Translations under genes and position numbers: made by a program
Shown here: positions 8,171 to 16,532 of the stretch, piece by piece
How positions within the stretch are numbered: position 1 is the first letter of the stretch
Layout: each line of letters begins with the position of its first letter
Source: an uncultured Lachnospiraceae bacterium
GTDB lineage: Bacteria > Bacillota > Clostridia > Lachnospirales > Lachnospiraceae
Direction of reading: 5' to 3'
DNA length: 42,437 nucleotides
Assembly: GCA_900316805.1 (NCBI GenBank)
Contig: ONEJ01000053.1
Span: 1 to 42,437, forward strand
The notes under the pieces: generated by a model
What the model saw: the letters and a program-made list of their open reading frames with translations, nothing else
Databases searched by the model: none
Told to the model about the DNA's origin: nothing

Positions 8171-8210
8171 TGTAAAATACATCCGGTTCAGCATGTAAAG
8201 TATATGTAAA
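8171..8210 (-). promoter_or_regulatory. Pho-box-like TTTACA repeats
   Basis: On the minus strand TTTACA occurs at 8205-8210, 8194-8199 and 8171-8176. The first two are exactly 11 bp apart and the third a further 23 bp (about two turns). Bacillus PhoP boxes are TTAACA-like hexamers repeated every 11 bp. The site lies upstream of the pstS fragment, the Na/Pi transporter and ppk1, which fits phosphate-starvation control. A -10 such as TAAGAT (about 8158) follows downstream. Confidence 0.5.
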
Positions 8211-8218
8211 ATTATGGC

Positions 8219-8266
8219 AAAAAAGCCATAGGCAGGCTTTCTATAAAGAAAGACCACCTATGGCTT
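8219..8266 (-). terminator. Intrinsic terminator after pepD
   Basis: On the minus strand AGCCATAGG (from 8265) pairs with CCTATGGCT (ending 8224), with an inner CTTTC/GAAAG stem, and TTTTTTG follows. It separates the peptide operon from the phosphate island. Confidence 0.88.
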
Positions 8267-8280
8267 TTCAAAAATTTATA

Positions 8281-9768
8281 TTATTTGTTGGCAATCACTT
8301 TCAGGATGAAATCCCAGGTTCTCTTCGTGGAGGAAATCCCCAGCTTCTCCTCCGTGGTATGCACCCCGGACATATCCGGTCCTATGGATACCGCATCCAG
8401 CCCCTCAATCTTGCCAGCCAGAATTCCGCACTCCACACCGGCGTGAATAGCTTCCACCCGTGGTTCCTTCCCGTACATTTCTTTATAGATACGGATCATG
8501 TCCTCCCGAAGCTTCGACTCCTTCCGGTATTCCCATGCTGGATAATCCCCGGCCCGCTCCAGGGTTCCTCCCAGGGTCTCCATGAGGCATTCCATCTTTT
8601 TGACCAGGAACTCTTTGGCAGTTCCCACGGAGCTTCTGACAGCGTAGCGCAGAGACAGTTTTTCCTCATCCAGAGACAGTACCCCAAGATTCAGGGAAGT
8701 CTCCACAAGTCCCTCAATATCATCACTCATCCGCTGAATTCCATTGGGCATCAGATTGATCAGGGTAACGGCTTTTTGCCCCGCCTTTTTCGTCAGAGCC
8801 TTTTGGGTAACCGCATCTCCGGCACTTACCAGGATCTGAATATCCGGGTCTGCAGCAGAGAATTCTTTCTTAATTCTTGATTCAATTTCTCTGACATCCG
8901 CTTCTAATTTCTTCGCAAGCCCTTTTTCAGATTTCTTCGTATGCTTCTTATCACGGCCTGTATATTTCTTCACCAGCAAACCAGCTTTACATTCCCGGGG
9001 AATGGCGTTATCTTTGCTGCCACCCTCCAGCCTACAGATTCTATAAGAATAGACCTGTGACAATTCCAACAGAATTCGTCCCATCATTGTATTGGCGTTG
9101 GCGCGTCCTTGGTCAATCTCTGCTCCGGAGTGTCCGCCCCGAAGACCGGTAACCTCTATGGTCACCTCCTGTCCCTTTGTTTCTTTCCACTCTGCCGGAA
9201 GTATGCAGTCTGCCCGGCATCCACCGGCGCAGCTGACTAACATCTGGCCTTCCTCCTCAGAGTCCAGATTCAGAAGCTTCTTCCCTTTCAGTACGGAAAC
9301 ATCGATGCCCTTGGCTCCTTCCATCCCCACCTCTTCCGAGACTGTGCACACAAACTCCAGCCGTGGATGAGGGATGCTGTCGGAATCCAGGATGGCAAGA
9401 GCGTAGGCAATGGCGATTCCGTCATCCCCGCCAAGGGTAGTTCCCTCTGCGGTGATTTCATCTCCCTGAACCTTGATGGTAAGAGGATCCTTTTCGAAAT
9501 CGATGAAACAGTCCGGCTCCTTTTCGCAGACCATATCCATATGTCCCTGAAGGATGATGGGATCCACCTTCTCATACCCCGGGGCTGCCTCTCCTATGAT
9601 AATGACATTTCCCAGGTTGTCCTGATAATGCTCCAGATTCCGTTCCTTCGCAAAATCCACCAGATACCGGCTGATTTTTTCCTCCTTGTAGGAAGGACGG
9701 GGGATCTTCGTGATCTCCTCGAAAAAACGAAATACATTCTTAGGTTCCAGACCTTCTAATACGCTCAT
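8281..9768 (-). CDS. pepD: Aminoacyl-histidine dipeptidase (PepD, M20 family)
   Basis: This 495-residue M20 metallopeptidase hydrolyses dipeptides such as Xaa-His (carnosine-type) in the cytoplasm. The two-zinc site is visible: His76 and Asp78 in 'LQGHMDMV', Asp115 in 'LGGDDGI', the catalytic pair Glu145-Glu146 in 'VSEEVGMEG', Asp169 in 'LNLDSEEEG', and the C-terminal His in 'DMSGVHTTEEKL'. The length is normal for PepD (about 485). Its ATG overlaps the stop codon of the PqqD-like gene (ATGA), so the two are translationally coupled. The gene ends in a clear terminator. Working with the OPT transporter upstream, it would digest imported peptides. Confidence 0.95.
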   Translation of the reverse strand: MSVLEGLEPKNVFRFFEEITKIPRPSYKEEKISRYLVDFAKERNLEHYQDNLGNVIIIGEAAPGYEKVDPIILQGHMDMVCEKEPDCFIDFEKDPLTIKVQGDEITAEGTTLGGDDGIAIAYALAILDSDSIPHPRLEFVCTVSEEVGMEGAKGIDVSVLKGKKLLNLDSEEEGQMLVSCAGGCRADCILPAEWKETKGQEVTIEVTGLRGGHSGAEIDQGRANANTMMGRILLELSQVYSYRICRLEGGSKDNAIPRECKAGLLVKKYTGRDKKHTKKSEKGLAKKLEADVREIESRIKKEFSAADPDIQILVSAGDAVTQKALTKKAGQKAVTLINLMPNGIQRMSDDIEGLVETSLNLGVLSLDEEKLSLRYAVRSSVGTAKEFLVKKMECLMETLGGTLERAGDYPAWEYRKESKLREDMIRIYKEMYGKEPRVEAIHAGVECGILAGKIEGLDAVSIGPDMSGVHTTEEKLGISSTKRTWDFILKVIANK

Positions 9769-10133
9769 GACTTTTCCCTCTTTCCTATTTTATTTTCATA
9801 TACTATAAAGTGATGATTGTGCAATGTCTTCATATACTGCGCCAGTCTCGGATAGAGGGGATCGGCCTTCTCCCCGAACCGTTCCTTTACCAGTGCACCG
9901 ATCTCGTAGACAGAACGCTTTCCGTCCATGTGCTCCCACACAAAGGTTCCGAAATCCTCCAGCTCAATATAGCTGTACTGGGGCTTCTTAAAGAGAATCT
10001 GGGCAATTTTGTTGATGACGCCCTTATTGTGAACCTTTACCTCAATATGTCCCTCCCCATTCCGTCTCGTATCAAACAAGACATTGGGTCTTGGTATATA
10101 ATCCAGATAATTCTCTTTCTGCTTTTTTGCCAT
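9765..10133 (-). CDS. PqqD-like small protein
   Basis: The 122-residue protein has the PqqD fold at about residues 45-115: 'PQYSYIELEDFGTFVWEHMDGKRSVYEIGALVKERFG' followed by 'LYPRLAQYMKTLHNHHFIVY'. PqqD proteins bind a peptide and present it to a radical SAM partner, and PqqD-like domains serve as RiPP recognition elements. No radical SAM gene or precursor peptide is visible nearby. Instead it is sandwiched between an oligopeptide transporter (2 bp upstream) and a dipeptidase (4-bp overlap). A role in binding imported peptides or controlling the transporter is inference only. The N-terminal 40 residues ('NYLDYIPRPNVLF...') are an extension before the domain. Confidence 0.8.
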   Translation of the reverse strand: MAKKQKENYLDYIPRPNVLFDTRRNGEGHIEVKVHNKGVINKIAQILFKKPQYSYIELEDFGTFVWEHMDGKRSVYEIGALVKERFGEKADPLYPRLAQYMKTLHNHHFIVYENKIGKREKS

Positions 10134-10135
10134 TT

Positions 10136-12043
10136 CTATTTCTTTACCTTCTTATCCTTCCTGCAGATAAAGTATACCAGCGTTGCAGTCAGCAGTGCAA
10201 AAAAGATCAGTCCGCCCATCTGCCCCAGATTAAATTTCTCTGCCAGATCAAAGGTATCTGCAAAGATTTCTCCCCGGAAAGGAACAACGGCACAGACAGC
10301 AAGAAGAATTCCCACCAAGCCTTCTCCGGCAATCAGGCCGGAGCAGTAGAGAACACCATTGTTGATCCATCTGTCCTTCTCTTCCCTGGAATCTGACTTT
10401 CTCTTCTCAAAATACAAACGTACCAGACCTCCCACCATCATAGGGGTGCTCAAATATATTGGCAGATACAGTCCCACGGCGAAGGGAAGCACCGGGATAC
10501 CCAGAATCTCCACCACAACGGCAATTCCTACACCGGCAAATACCAGAACCCATGGCAGATTTCCTTCCATCACGCCCTCCACCACCATCTTCATGAGGGT
10601 GGCCTGAGGCGCCGGCAACTCCGTAGATCCGTAGCTCCATGCCGCGTTCAAAAGATACAGTACCCCGCCGATAGTCACGGAAGACACTGCCACACCGATA
10701 AGCTCACCAACCTGCTGTTTCCAGGGGGTAGCTCCCACTATATAGCCGGTCTTCAGATCCTGGGAGGTATCTCCCGCAATGCCTGCGATCATACAGATCA
10801 CAGAGCCAATGGCAATGGAAGCCGTCATTCCTGCAGTACCAATGGTTCCCGATGCCTTTAAAATCATGGTGGTAATCAGAAGAGTAGCAATGGCCATACC
10901 GGACACCGGATTGTTGGAACTCCCCACGATTCCCACCATTCTGGAGGATACCGTAGCAAAGAAAAATCCAAATATAATAATAATGATGGCTCCCAGCAGA
11001 TTTACCGGTACTGCCGGAATCAGCCACATGACAATGGACAAAACTCCTACGCCAAGAATCGTAAGATTCATGGGGATGTCTTTCCCAAGGCGGCTGTTCC
11101 CAGTTACCTTGCTGCCATAACGGCTCAAGGCCTGACGGAAGGTCTTTAGGATCAGCGGCAGATTTTTGATGAGGCTCATGATCCCTCCTGCTGCCACTGC
11201 TCCCGCGCCAATATAGCGGATATAATTGGACCAGAGACCATCCGGACCGAGCTGTGATATGGGAACATTTGCCGGAAAAATCGTAAGATCCGCGCCAAAC
11301 AATGCAATGACCGGCATGATCACAAACCAGCCGATGACGCCGCCGGCCAGCAGATACGAAGAAACCCTTGCCCCACAGATATAGCCCACACCCAGAAGCG
11401 CCGGCAGTACATCCATACCGATACCGGAGCCCTTGTAGGACTTCATTTCATAGCTGATCTCACTGGGCACAACCTTAAGACCATCTGTAACAAACTTATA
11501 TGCCGCCGCAATTCCCAGTCCCGCAAATACGGTACCTGCCTTGGATCCGCCCTCCTCGCCGGCCATCAAAACCTCTGCACAGGCCTTTCCCTCCGGATAG
11601 GGAAGCTTGCCGTGCTCCTGTACGATCAGGGCACTGCGCAGGGGAATCATAAAAAAAACACCGATGGCGCCGCCGATCAGCGCAATCAATGCAATCTCCA
11701 AAAGGGGTGGTGTTTCCATGCCCCCTTCCGATGCCCACATAAACAGTGCTGGTAAAGTAAAAATAGCCCCGGCTGCAACAGACTCTCCCGCAGAGCCGAT
11801 GGTCTGCACCATATTGTTCTCCAAAATTGAATCGCGTCTTAATATCACGCGGATGATTCCCATGGAAATAACCGCTGCCGGAATGGAAGCGGACACCGTC
11901 ATTCCTACGCGAAGTCCCAGATAGGCATTGGCCGCACCAAAAACAATGGCAAGGATAATTCCCAGAACAACGGACACAGGCGTAAGTTCCGGCAGCACTT
12001 TGTCTGCCGGAATGTACGGCTTAAACTCATGTTCCTTATTCAT
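10136..12043 (-). CDS. OPT family oligopeptide transporter
   Basis: This 635-residue integral membrane protein has around 15-16 hydrophobic segments and belongs to the oligopeptide transporter (OPT) family, which takes up small peptides or metal chelates by proton symport. Typical segments are 'GAANAYLGLRVGMTVSASIPAAVISM' split over residues 37-62, 'NNMVQTIGSAGESVAAGAIF' near 77-96, 'SSNNPVSGMAIATLLIT' and 'IAGDTSQDLKTGYIVGATPWKQQ'. GGAGGA precedes the start, and a consensus promoter lies 47 bp upstream. It leads the operon OPT, PqqD-like, pepD. The dipeptidase as partner suggests peptides, perhaps histidine-containing, as substrates. Confidence 0.92.
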   Translation of the reverse strand: MNKEHEFKPYIPADKVLPELTPVSVVLGIILAIVFGAANAYLGLRVGMTVSASIPAAVISMGIIRVILRRDSILENNMVQTIGSAGESVAAGAIFTLPALFMWASEGGMETPPLLEIALIALIGGAIGVFFMIPLRSALIVQEHGKLPYPEGKACAEVLMAGEEGGSKAGTVFAGLGIAAAYKFVTDGLKVVPSEISYEMKSYKGSGIGMDVLPALLGVGYICGARVSSYLLAGGVIGWFVIMPVIALFGADLTIFPANVPISQLGPDGLWSNYIRYIGAGAVAAGGIMSLIKNLPLILKTFRQALSRYGSKVTGNSRLGKDIPMNLTILGVGVLSIVMWLIPAVPVNLLGAIIIIIFGFFFATVSSRMVGIVGSSNNPVSGMAIATLLITTMILKASGTIGTAGMTASIAIGSVICMIAGIAGDTSQDLKTGYIVGATPWKQQVGELIGVAVSSVTIGGVLYLLNAAWSYGSTELPAPQATLMKMVVEGVMEGNLPWVLVFAGVGIAVVVEILGIPVLPFAVGLYLPIYLSTPMMVGGLVRLYFEKRKSDSREEKDRWINNGVLYCSGLIAGEGLVGILLAVCAVVPFRGEIFADTFDLAEKFNLGQMGGLIFFALLTATLVYFICRKDKKVKK

Positions 12044-12089
12044 TTGACTATTCCTCCTACTTATAGATATAATAACCTACATCCATGCC

Positions 12090-12118
12090 ATTATACAGGC
12101 GGCCAAAAAAACTGTCAA
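12090..12118 (-). promoter_or_regulatory. Consensus sigma-A promoter of the peptide operon
   Basis: On the minus strand TTGACA (12113-12118) and TATAAT (12090-12095) are both perfect and separated by 17 bp. The expected start near 12083 gives a leader of about 40 nt before the OPT gene. No operator palindrome is evident. Confidence 0.9.
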
Positions 12119-12141
12119 TCTGAGAATCCTTTCCAGAAAAG

Positions 12142-15054
12142 CTATGGTTCTTCTACATCGAGCCGGCTGGTAATCAGGTCTTTCACCTGCTCCACATCAA
12201 GCTCATCCATCAGCTCTCCCAGCTTTGTAAAGAGCTTCTTATCCTCCGGGGAAAGCCGGTTTTTCTTCACCTCTTCCAGCACATCAAACACCTTTGCAAA
12301 ATCGAAGTTCTCCACATGATTGCGAATATTGATGAGGATGTTGGTAATCATGCAGTCATCCAGCGGCGCTGCGTTTTCGTCCACCAGCTGTTCCTCAAGC
12401 AGGTGAAAATGCCCGAGCACTTCCCCGATTTTTTTCAGCAGAGCCTCATAAGATAACCGGAAGGCCTCAAAATGTGTATCGATATAACCATAATCTCCGG
12501 CCTTTCCTGCCTCCTCCTGCCTTAAGGCCAGATCTGCAATTTCATTGGCGCCGATTCCTCTTGTGGTGCTCTTCATTCCATGAATCTTGATGGTATAGTT
12601 TGGATAATCCTTCTCTCCTAACAGTCTTTCCAATTCTTCCAGGTTTCGGCTGCCGTAGGTATAATTGATCTTAAGAATCCCCAGATAGTCCGCTGTCTTT
12701 CCACCGCAATTCTTTAATCCTGCTTCAACATCCACTTCAACAAGCCGTTCTTTCATATAGGCAAGTTCTTCCTGACCGGAATTTATTTCCAATGGCTCTG
12801 TTTCTTCCTCAGGTTCCATGGCTGCTTCCGCATGGCTGAGCTTCTCTTCCGGAATATAGGACGTCAGGATGCGTTCCAGCTGCTTTAAGTTCATTGGCTT
12901 GCCGAGATATTCGTCAAAGCCCTCCTGCATCAGCATCTGGCGGGAACCACGGATGGCGTTTGCCGTCAGCACGATGATCCGGGCTTCTCCATCCTTCTTA
13001 TAATAATCATCCAGTTTTCGAATTTCCTTCATAGCCTCGATGCCATCCATCTCCGGCATCATCTGATCCAGGAAAACGATGGGATAATGGATATCCCGGC
13101 ACAACTCAATGGCTTCCGCTCCACTGGAATCGGTATCTACCATAAGCCCATAGGAGGATAACAACCCCTTCGCCACCATCAGATTGATCTGGTTATCATC
13201 CACCAGCAGGACACGGGTATCCCGGATCAAAAGCTGGCTTTCGGGCTCTTCCTGTGCATGCTCCCGCTCAATAGTAAACCGGTGCTGCAGTGGCTTTGGA
13301 TCCAGCACCTCCTGTTCCAGGTTTATGGTAAAGACAGAGCCCTCCCCATATACACTTTCCACGAGAATATCCCCGCCCATCAGATTGATGTAGCTCTTTG
13401 CGATGGCCAGTCCCAGACCGGAGCCTTCCACCCCATAATGGAACTGCTGGTTCAGCCTCTCGAAGCTTTTGAACAGATTGCCCATATCTTCTTCTTTGAT
13501 GCCGACACCGGTATCGGAGATGATAAAGGAAATCCCCACTTTCTCATCGGTTCTGGAGAGAATTTTGATTTCGAAGGAAACACTTCCCTCATTGGTATAT
13601 TTCACCGCATTATTCAGGATGTTGATCAGCGCCCCGCGGATACGAACCTTATCCCCGTACAGTTGTGTGGGAATATTCTCATCGGTCTTCATAAAAAAGG
13701 CAAGGCCCTTTTTTCTGGCCTGCTGGGAAATAATAAGGGAAACATCATCCAGCAGATCTGCTGTGTAATAGCTGGCCGGAACCACCTCCATCTTGCCGGA
13801 CTCGATCTTTGTAATGTCAAGGATGTCATTGATAATTGCCAGCAGATTTCTGGAAGCCAGATGAATACCCTGGATGTATTCCCTCACCTGCTTTGCCACT
13901 TTCTGTTTCAGGGCAAGCTCTGCAAATCCAATGATGGCATTCATGGGAGTTCGGATCTCATGGGACATATTGGCAAGAAACGTCGTCTTTGCCTTATTGG
14001 CACTCTCCGCATCCCGGATGGCCTGTTCCAGCTTAGTGATATACCCGATCCGTTCCGATAAGTCTGTTACCGTAATAATATATCCTGTCACATCCTGATA
14101 ATCATCATGGATCTTACTGATGGTCAGGTTACACTGCAGATGGTTGCTCGGGCAGTAAACATCAATCTCCTTGCGTTTTCCCGAAAAGTCAAACACCTCT
14201 CTCTGGTCCACGCTAAAGAGATCCCCCACGGACATGCTTTTCATTTCCCCTTCGGAAAGCCCGAAGGACCCCGGTACCACATCATTCAGAATCTGAAGCG
14301 TATAATTGTCATCATACACCAGCACCGGTGTCGTAAGGGAGGAATACACATAGGAAGACATGTTGTCAATGGTAATCCTGGATCGATCCGCAAAGCAAAG
14401 AGCCTGATACAAGGCGATCAATGCCACAAACTGGCCAATGGTGCTTCCCGGAATTGCCGGAACCCCGAACAATGGCAGAATGGTGTCAAATACCATTCCA
14501 AACACCATGATTCCCAGCACCAGAAAAAGTCTTTTGCCCAGTTCCCGCATCCTCCTGCGGCGTGCCTTTATCCGCATATAGATGATGCAGCAGAGCATAT
14601 TGAATGCCAGCACAACGCAGAAGATGACATACACATTATTCCATAATCCGGGCTTGAATTTGTATGTCATCCCAATTTCATTCAGACGGTAGATCACCTG
14701 ACCTTTCTGACAGATAAAGAAGCAGATCACATAGGCAAAAACAGAGACCACCGCAATGGGTATGGCATATTTCTTCAGATTTCCCATCAGCTGGCAGAAC
14801 AAAATCTGCGCGATAATCAGATAAGCAAAGGTGCCTATCATGCCAATGATCCGGAATATGTGCGCCCGATCCGGATCCGCCTGGATAATGATGCCCCAAA
14901 AGCCCAGACTCCATACGGAACTAGCAAGGCATAAAATAGAAAAGAGGCGGTTCTCCGGGTACCGCCTTGCATCCCTATTGTACTGCTTAACCGACAAATA
15001 CAGAGCAAATACAAACCAGATGAACAATATGTATGCAAAAATTTGAATTCTCAT
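12142..15054 (-). CDS. Hybrid sensor histidine kinase with receiver and Hpt domains
   Basis: This is an intact 970-residue phosphorelay protein. Order: seven or eight N-terminal membrane segments (about 5-222, a 7TM sensor region), a PAS-like domain (about 235-340), HisKA with phospho-His365 in '[15 protein letters not shown]', HATPase with N-box near 480, 'DTGVGI' near 514 and 'GSGLGLAIAK' near 544, a receiver domain with Asp663 in 'FLDQMMPEMDG', and a C-terminal Hpt domain with His825 in 'IKIHGMKSTTRGIGA'. The full His-Asp-His chain can run inside one chain, leaving an output receiver elsewhere. The double-receiver protein 8 bp upstream is the natural partner. It is the last gene of the signalling cluster. 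Confidence 0.95.
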   Translation of the reverse strand: MRIQIFAYILFIWFVFALYLSVKQYNRDARRYPENRLFSILCLASSVWSLGFWGIIIQADPDRAHIFRIIGMIGTFAYLIIAQILFCQLMGNLKKYAIPIAVVSVFAYVICFFICQKGQVIYRLNEIGMTYKFKPGLWNNVYVIFCVVLAFNMLCCIIYMRIKARRRRMRELGKRLFLVLGIMVFGMVFDTILPLFGVPAIPGSTIGQFVALIALYQALCFADRSRITIDNMSSYVYSSLTTPVLVYDDNYTLQILNDVVPGSFGLSEGEMKSMSVGDLFSVDQREVFDFSGKRKEIDVYCPSNHLQCNLTISKIHDDYQDVTGYIITVTDLSERIGYITKLEQAIRDAESANKAKTTFLANMSHEIRTPMNAIIGFAELALKQKVAKQVREYIQGIHLASRNLLAIINDILDITKIESGKMEVVPASYYTADLLDDVSLIISQQARKKGLAFFMKTDENIPTQLYGDKVRIRGALINILNNAVKYTNEGSVSFEIKILSRTDEKVGISFIISDTGVGIKEEDMGNLFKSFERLNQQFHYGVEGSGLGLAIAKSYINLMGGDILVESVYGEGSVFTINLEQEVLDPKPLQHRFTIEREHAQEEPESQLLIRDTRVLLVDDNQINLMVAKGLLSSYGLMVDTDSSGAEAIELCRDIHYPIVFLDQMMPEMDGIEAMKEIRKLDDYYKKDGEARIIVLTANAIRGSRQMLMQEGFDEYLGKPMNLKQLERILTSYIPEEKLSHAEAAMEPEEETEPLEINSGQEELAYMKERLVEVDVEAGLKNCGGKTADYLGILKINYTYGSRNLEELERLLGEKDYPNYTIKIHGMKSTTRGIGANEIADLALRQEEAGKAGDYGYIDTHFEAFRLSYEALLKKIGEVLGHFHLLEEQLVDENAAPLDDCMITNILINIRNHVENFDFAKVFDVLEEVKKNRLSPEDKKLFTKLGELMDELDVEQVKDLITSRLDVEEP

Positions 15055-15061
15055 TTAATTT

Positions 15062-15823
15062 TTATCCCTCTTCACTCATCAGCGCCTGTTTGATTTTCTC
15101 CAAAAGCACATCCTTCCCCACCGTCTTCGCCAGACACGCCGTAGGATTATAGGCATAAAACTCTACAAGAGCCTCCTGGTTCAGTGACCCTGACAAAATG
15201 ATGACCGGGACGTCCTTTGCCCGTACGTTCTGCCGGATCATACTCAAAAGGGCAACCCCGTTATAAAGAGGCATCTGATAGTCCAGAAGAATCAGATCCG
15301 GAACATGATTCGTCAGGTAGTCCAGGGCAAGCTTTGTGGTATTGATCATAATGACGTTGTAGTATTCCTTGAGGAAGCTGTTGATCTGCTTCAGGTAGGT
15401 CATATCATCATCTATGGCCAGAATCGTCTGTCTTTCCCGATGGAACTGGCGCTTCTGACACACCTCCCTGATCTTGCTGATCAGTTCCTCTTTCTTCACA
15501 GGCTTCAGCAGATACCCATCGATTCCCATGGCGATGGAATTCATCACATAATACTTATCCTGTTTTGCCGTCAGCATGACCACCGGAATGTTCACGCACT
15601 CCTTGACATTGCGGAGCTGCTCCAACACCTTAAAGCCATTCATAATGGGCATTTCAATATCCAGAAGGATCACGTCAAATTTCCGGCTGCGCACCTGCAT
15701 TAATGCCTGCTTTCCGTTGGGCGCATATGCAACTTCCGCAATTCCCGCCAGATACAGCTGCAGAATCTCAAAGGTTTCCGGATCATCATCTATGGACAAT
15801 ACACTGAGTATCGTATGATTCAT
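15062..15823 (-). CDS. Double receiver-domain response regulator without output domain
   Basis: The 253-residue protein consists of two complete receiver (REC) domains and nothing else. The first has acidic pocket 'SIDDDPE' and phospho-Asp55 in 'ILLDIEMPIMNG', with Lys107 in 'LLKPVKKEE'. The second (from about 133) has 'AIDDDMTYL' and Asp181 in 'LLDYQMPLYNG'. AGGAG precedes the ATG. With no DNA-binding or enzymatic domain it likely relays or buffers phosphate, or acts by protein contact. It sits between a broken HD-GYP regulator and an intact hybrid kinase that ends in an Hpt domain. Confidence 0.92.
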   Translation of the reverse strand: MNHTILSVLSIDDDPETFEILQLYLAGIAEVAYAPNGKQALMQVRSRKFDVILLDIEMPIMNGFKVLEQLRNVKECVNIPVVMLTAKQDKYYVMNSIAMGIDGYLLKPVKKEELISKIREVCQKRQFHRERQTILAIDDDMTYLKQINSFLKEYYNVIMINTTKLALDYLTNHVPDLILLDYQMPLYNGVALLSMIRQNVRAKDVPVIILSGSLNQEALVEFYAYNPTACLAKTVGKDVLLEKIKQALMSEEG

Positions 15824-15835
15824 TCTCTTTTTCTC

Positions 15836-16518
15836 CTATCTTTCCCGCATCCGGTAATCTGTATCTTCCTCTATCATAGTCATCATAATTTCTGCAAAAA
15901 CGGGATCAAACTGTGTTCCTTTGCCTTTTTTCACTTCCTCATAGACCTTTGTCTGGGGGAGCACATCCCGGTAACTTCTCCGTGAACTCATGGCATCATA
16001 GGCATCGGCAACGGCGATGATCCTCGCTTCCAGCGGAATGTCCTTACCGGAAATCCCATCCGGATATCCTTTGCCGTCATACCGTTCATGGTGCCACCTG
16101 GCTCCGGTACGTAAATTCGGAAACTCTGCGATATTTTCCAGGATTTTCGCCCCCAGAACCGGATGCTTCTTAATGACAGAATATTCTTCCTCTGTCAACT
16201 TAGTCGGCTTATTGATGATGGCATCCGGTATGCCGATTTTTCCCACATCATGAAGCAGTCCGATTATATAGATATCATTTTGAAACTCCCTGGACATTCC
16301 TGCCCTCCCGGCAATTTTTCTGGAATACTCTTCCACTCTGGTAGAATGTCCATTGGTATAGGTATCCTTGGCATCAATAGCCCCTGCTTCCAATCCCTTT
16401 TTCTCGGTATTACTGTCGTCATCTGCCGTAAGAAAAATCACCGGAATGTCCGTAGGATCCGGTTTGCCATTTTCAGATTTAAGGCATCGTCATCCACCAC
16501 TAAAATCCAATCATTCAT
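15836..16518 (-). pseudogene. REC-HD-GYP cyclic-di-GMP phosphodiesterase, receiver domain deleted and frameshifted
   Basis: The start at 16518 gives 'MNDWILVVDDDALNLKMANRIL' (written here as the receiver start) and hits TGA after 26 codons. In another frame the receiver resumes at 'TDIPVIFLTADDD', so the segment with the phospho-Asp is missing and the frame is lost. A second join, 'LEAGAIDAKDTYTNGHSTRVEEYS', drops the receiver end and the linker. The HD-GYP domain itself looks complete, with 'GLLHDVGKIGIPDAIINKP' and 'HHERYDGKGYP'. Such enzymes hydrolyse cyclic di-GMP. A downstream ATG at 16441 could start a receiver-less HD-GYP protein of 201 residues, so residual activity is possible. Confidence 0.75.
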
Positions 16519-16532
16519 TCTGGTTTCCTCTC

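Noticed and set aside
13258..14061. Plus-strand open frame of 267 codons inside the hybrid kinase
   Set aside because: It is antisense to the intact HATPase/HisKA coding sequence and has no ribosome site or domain.
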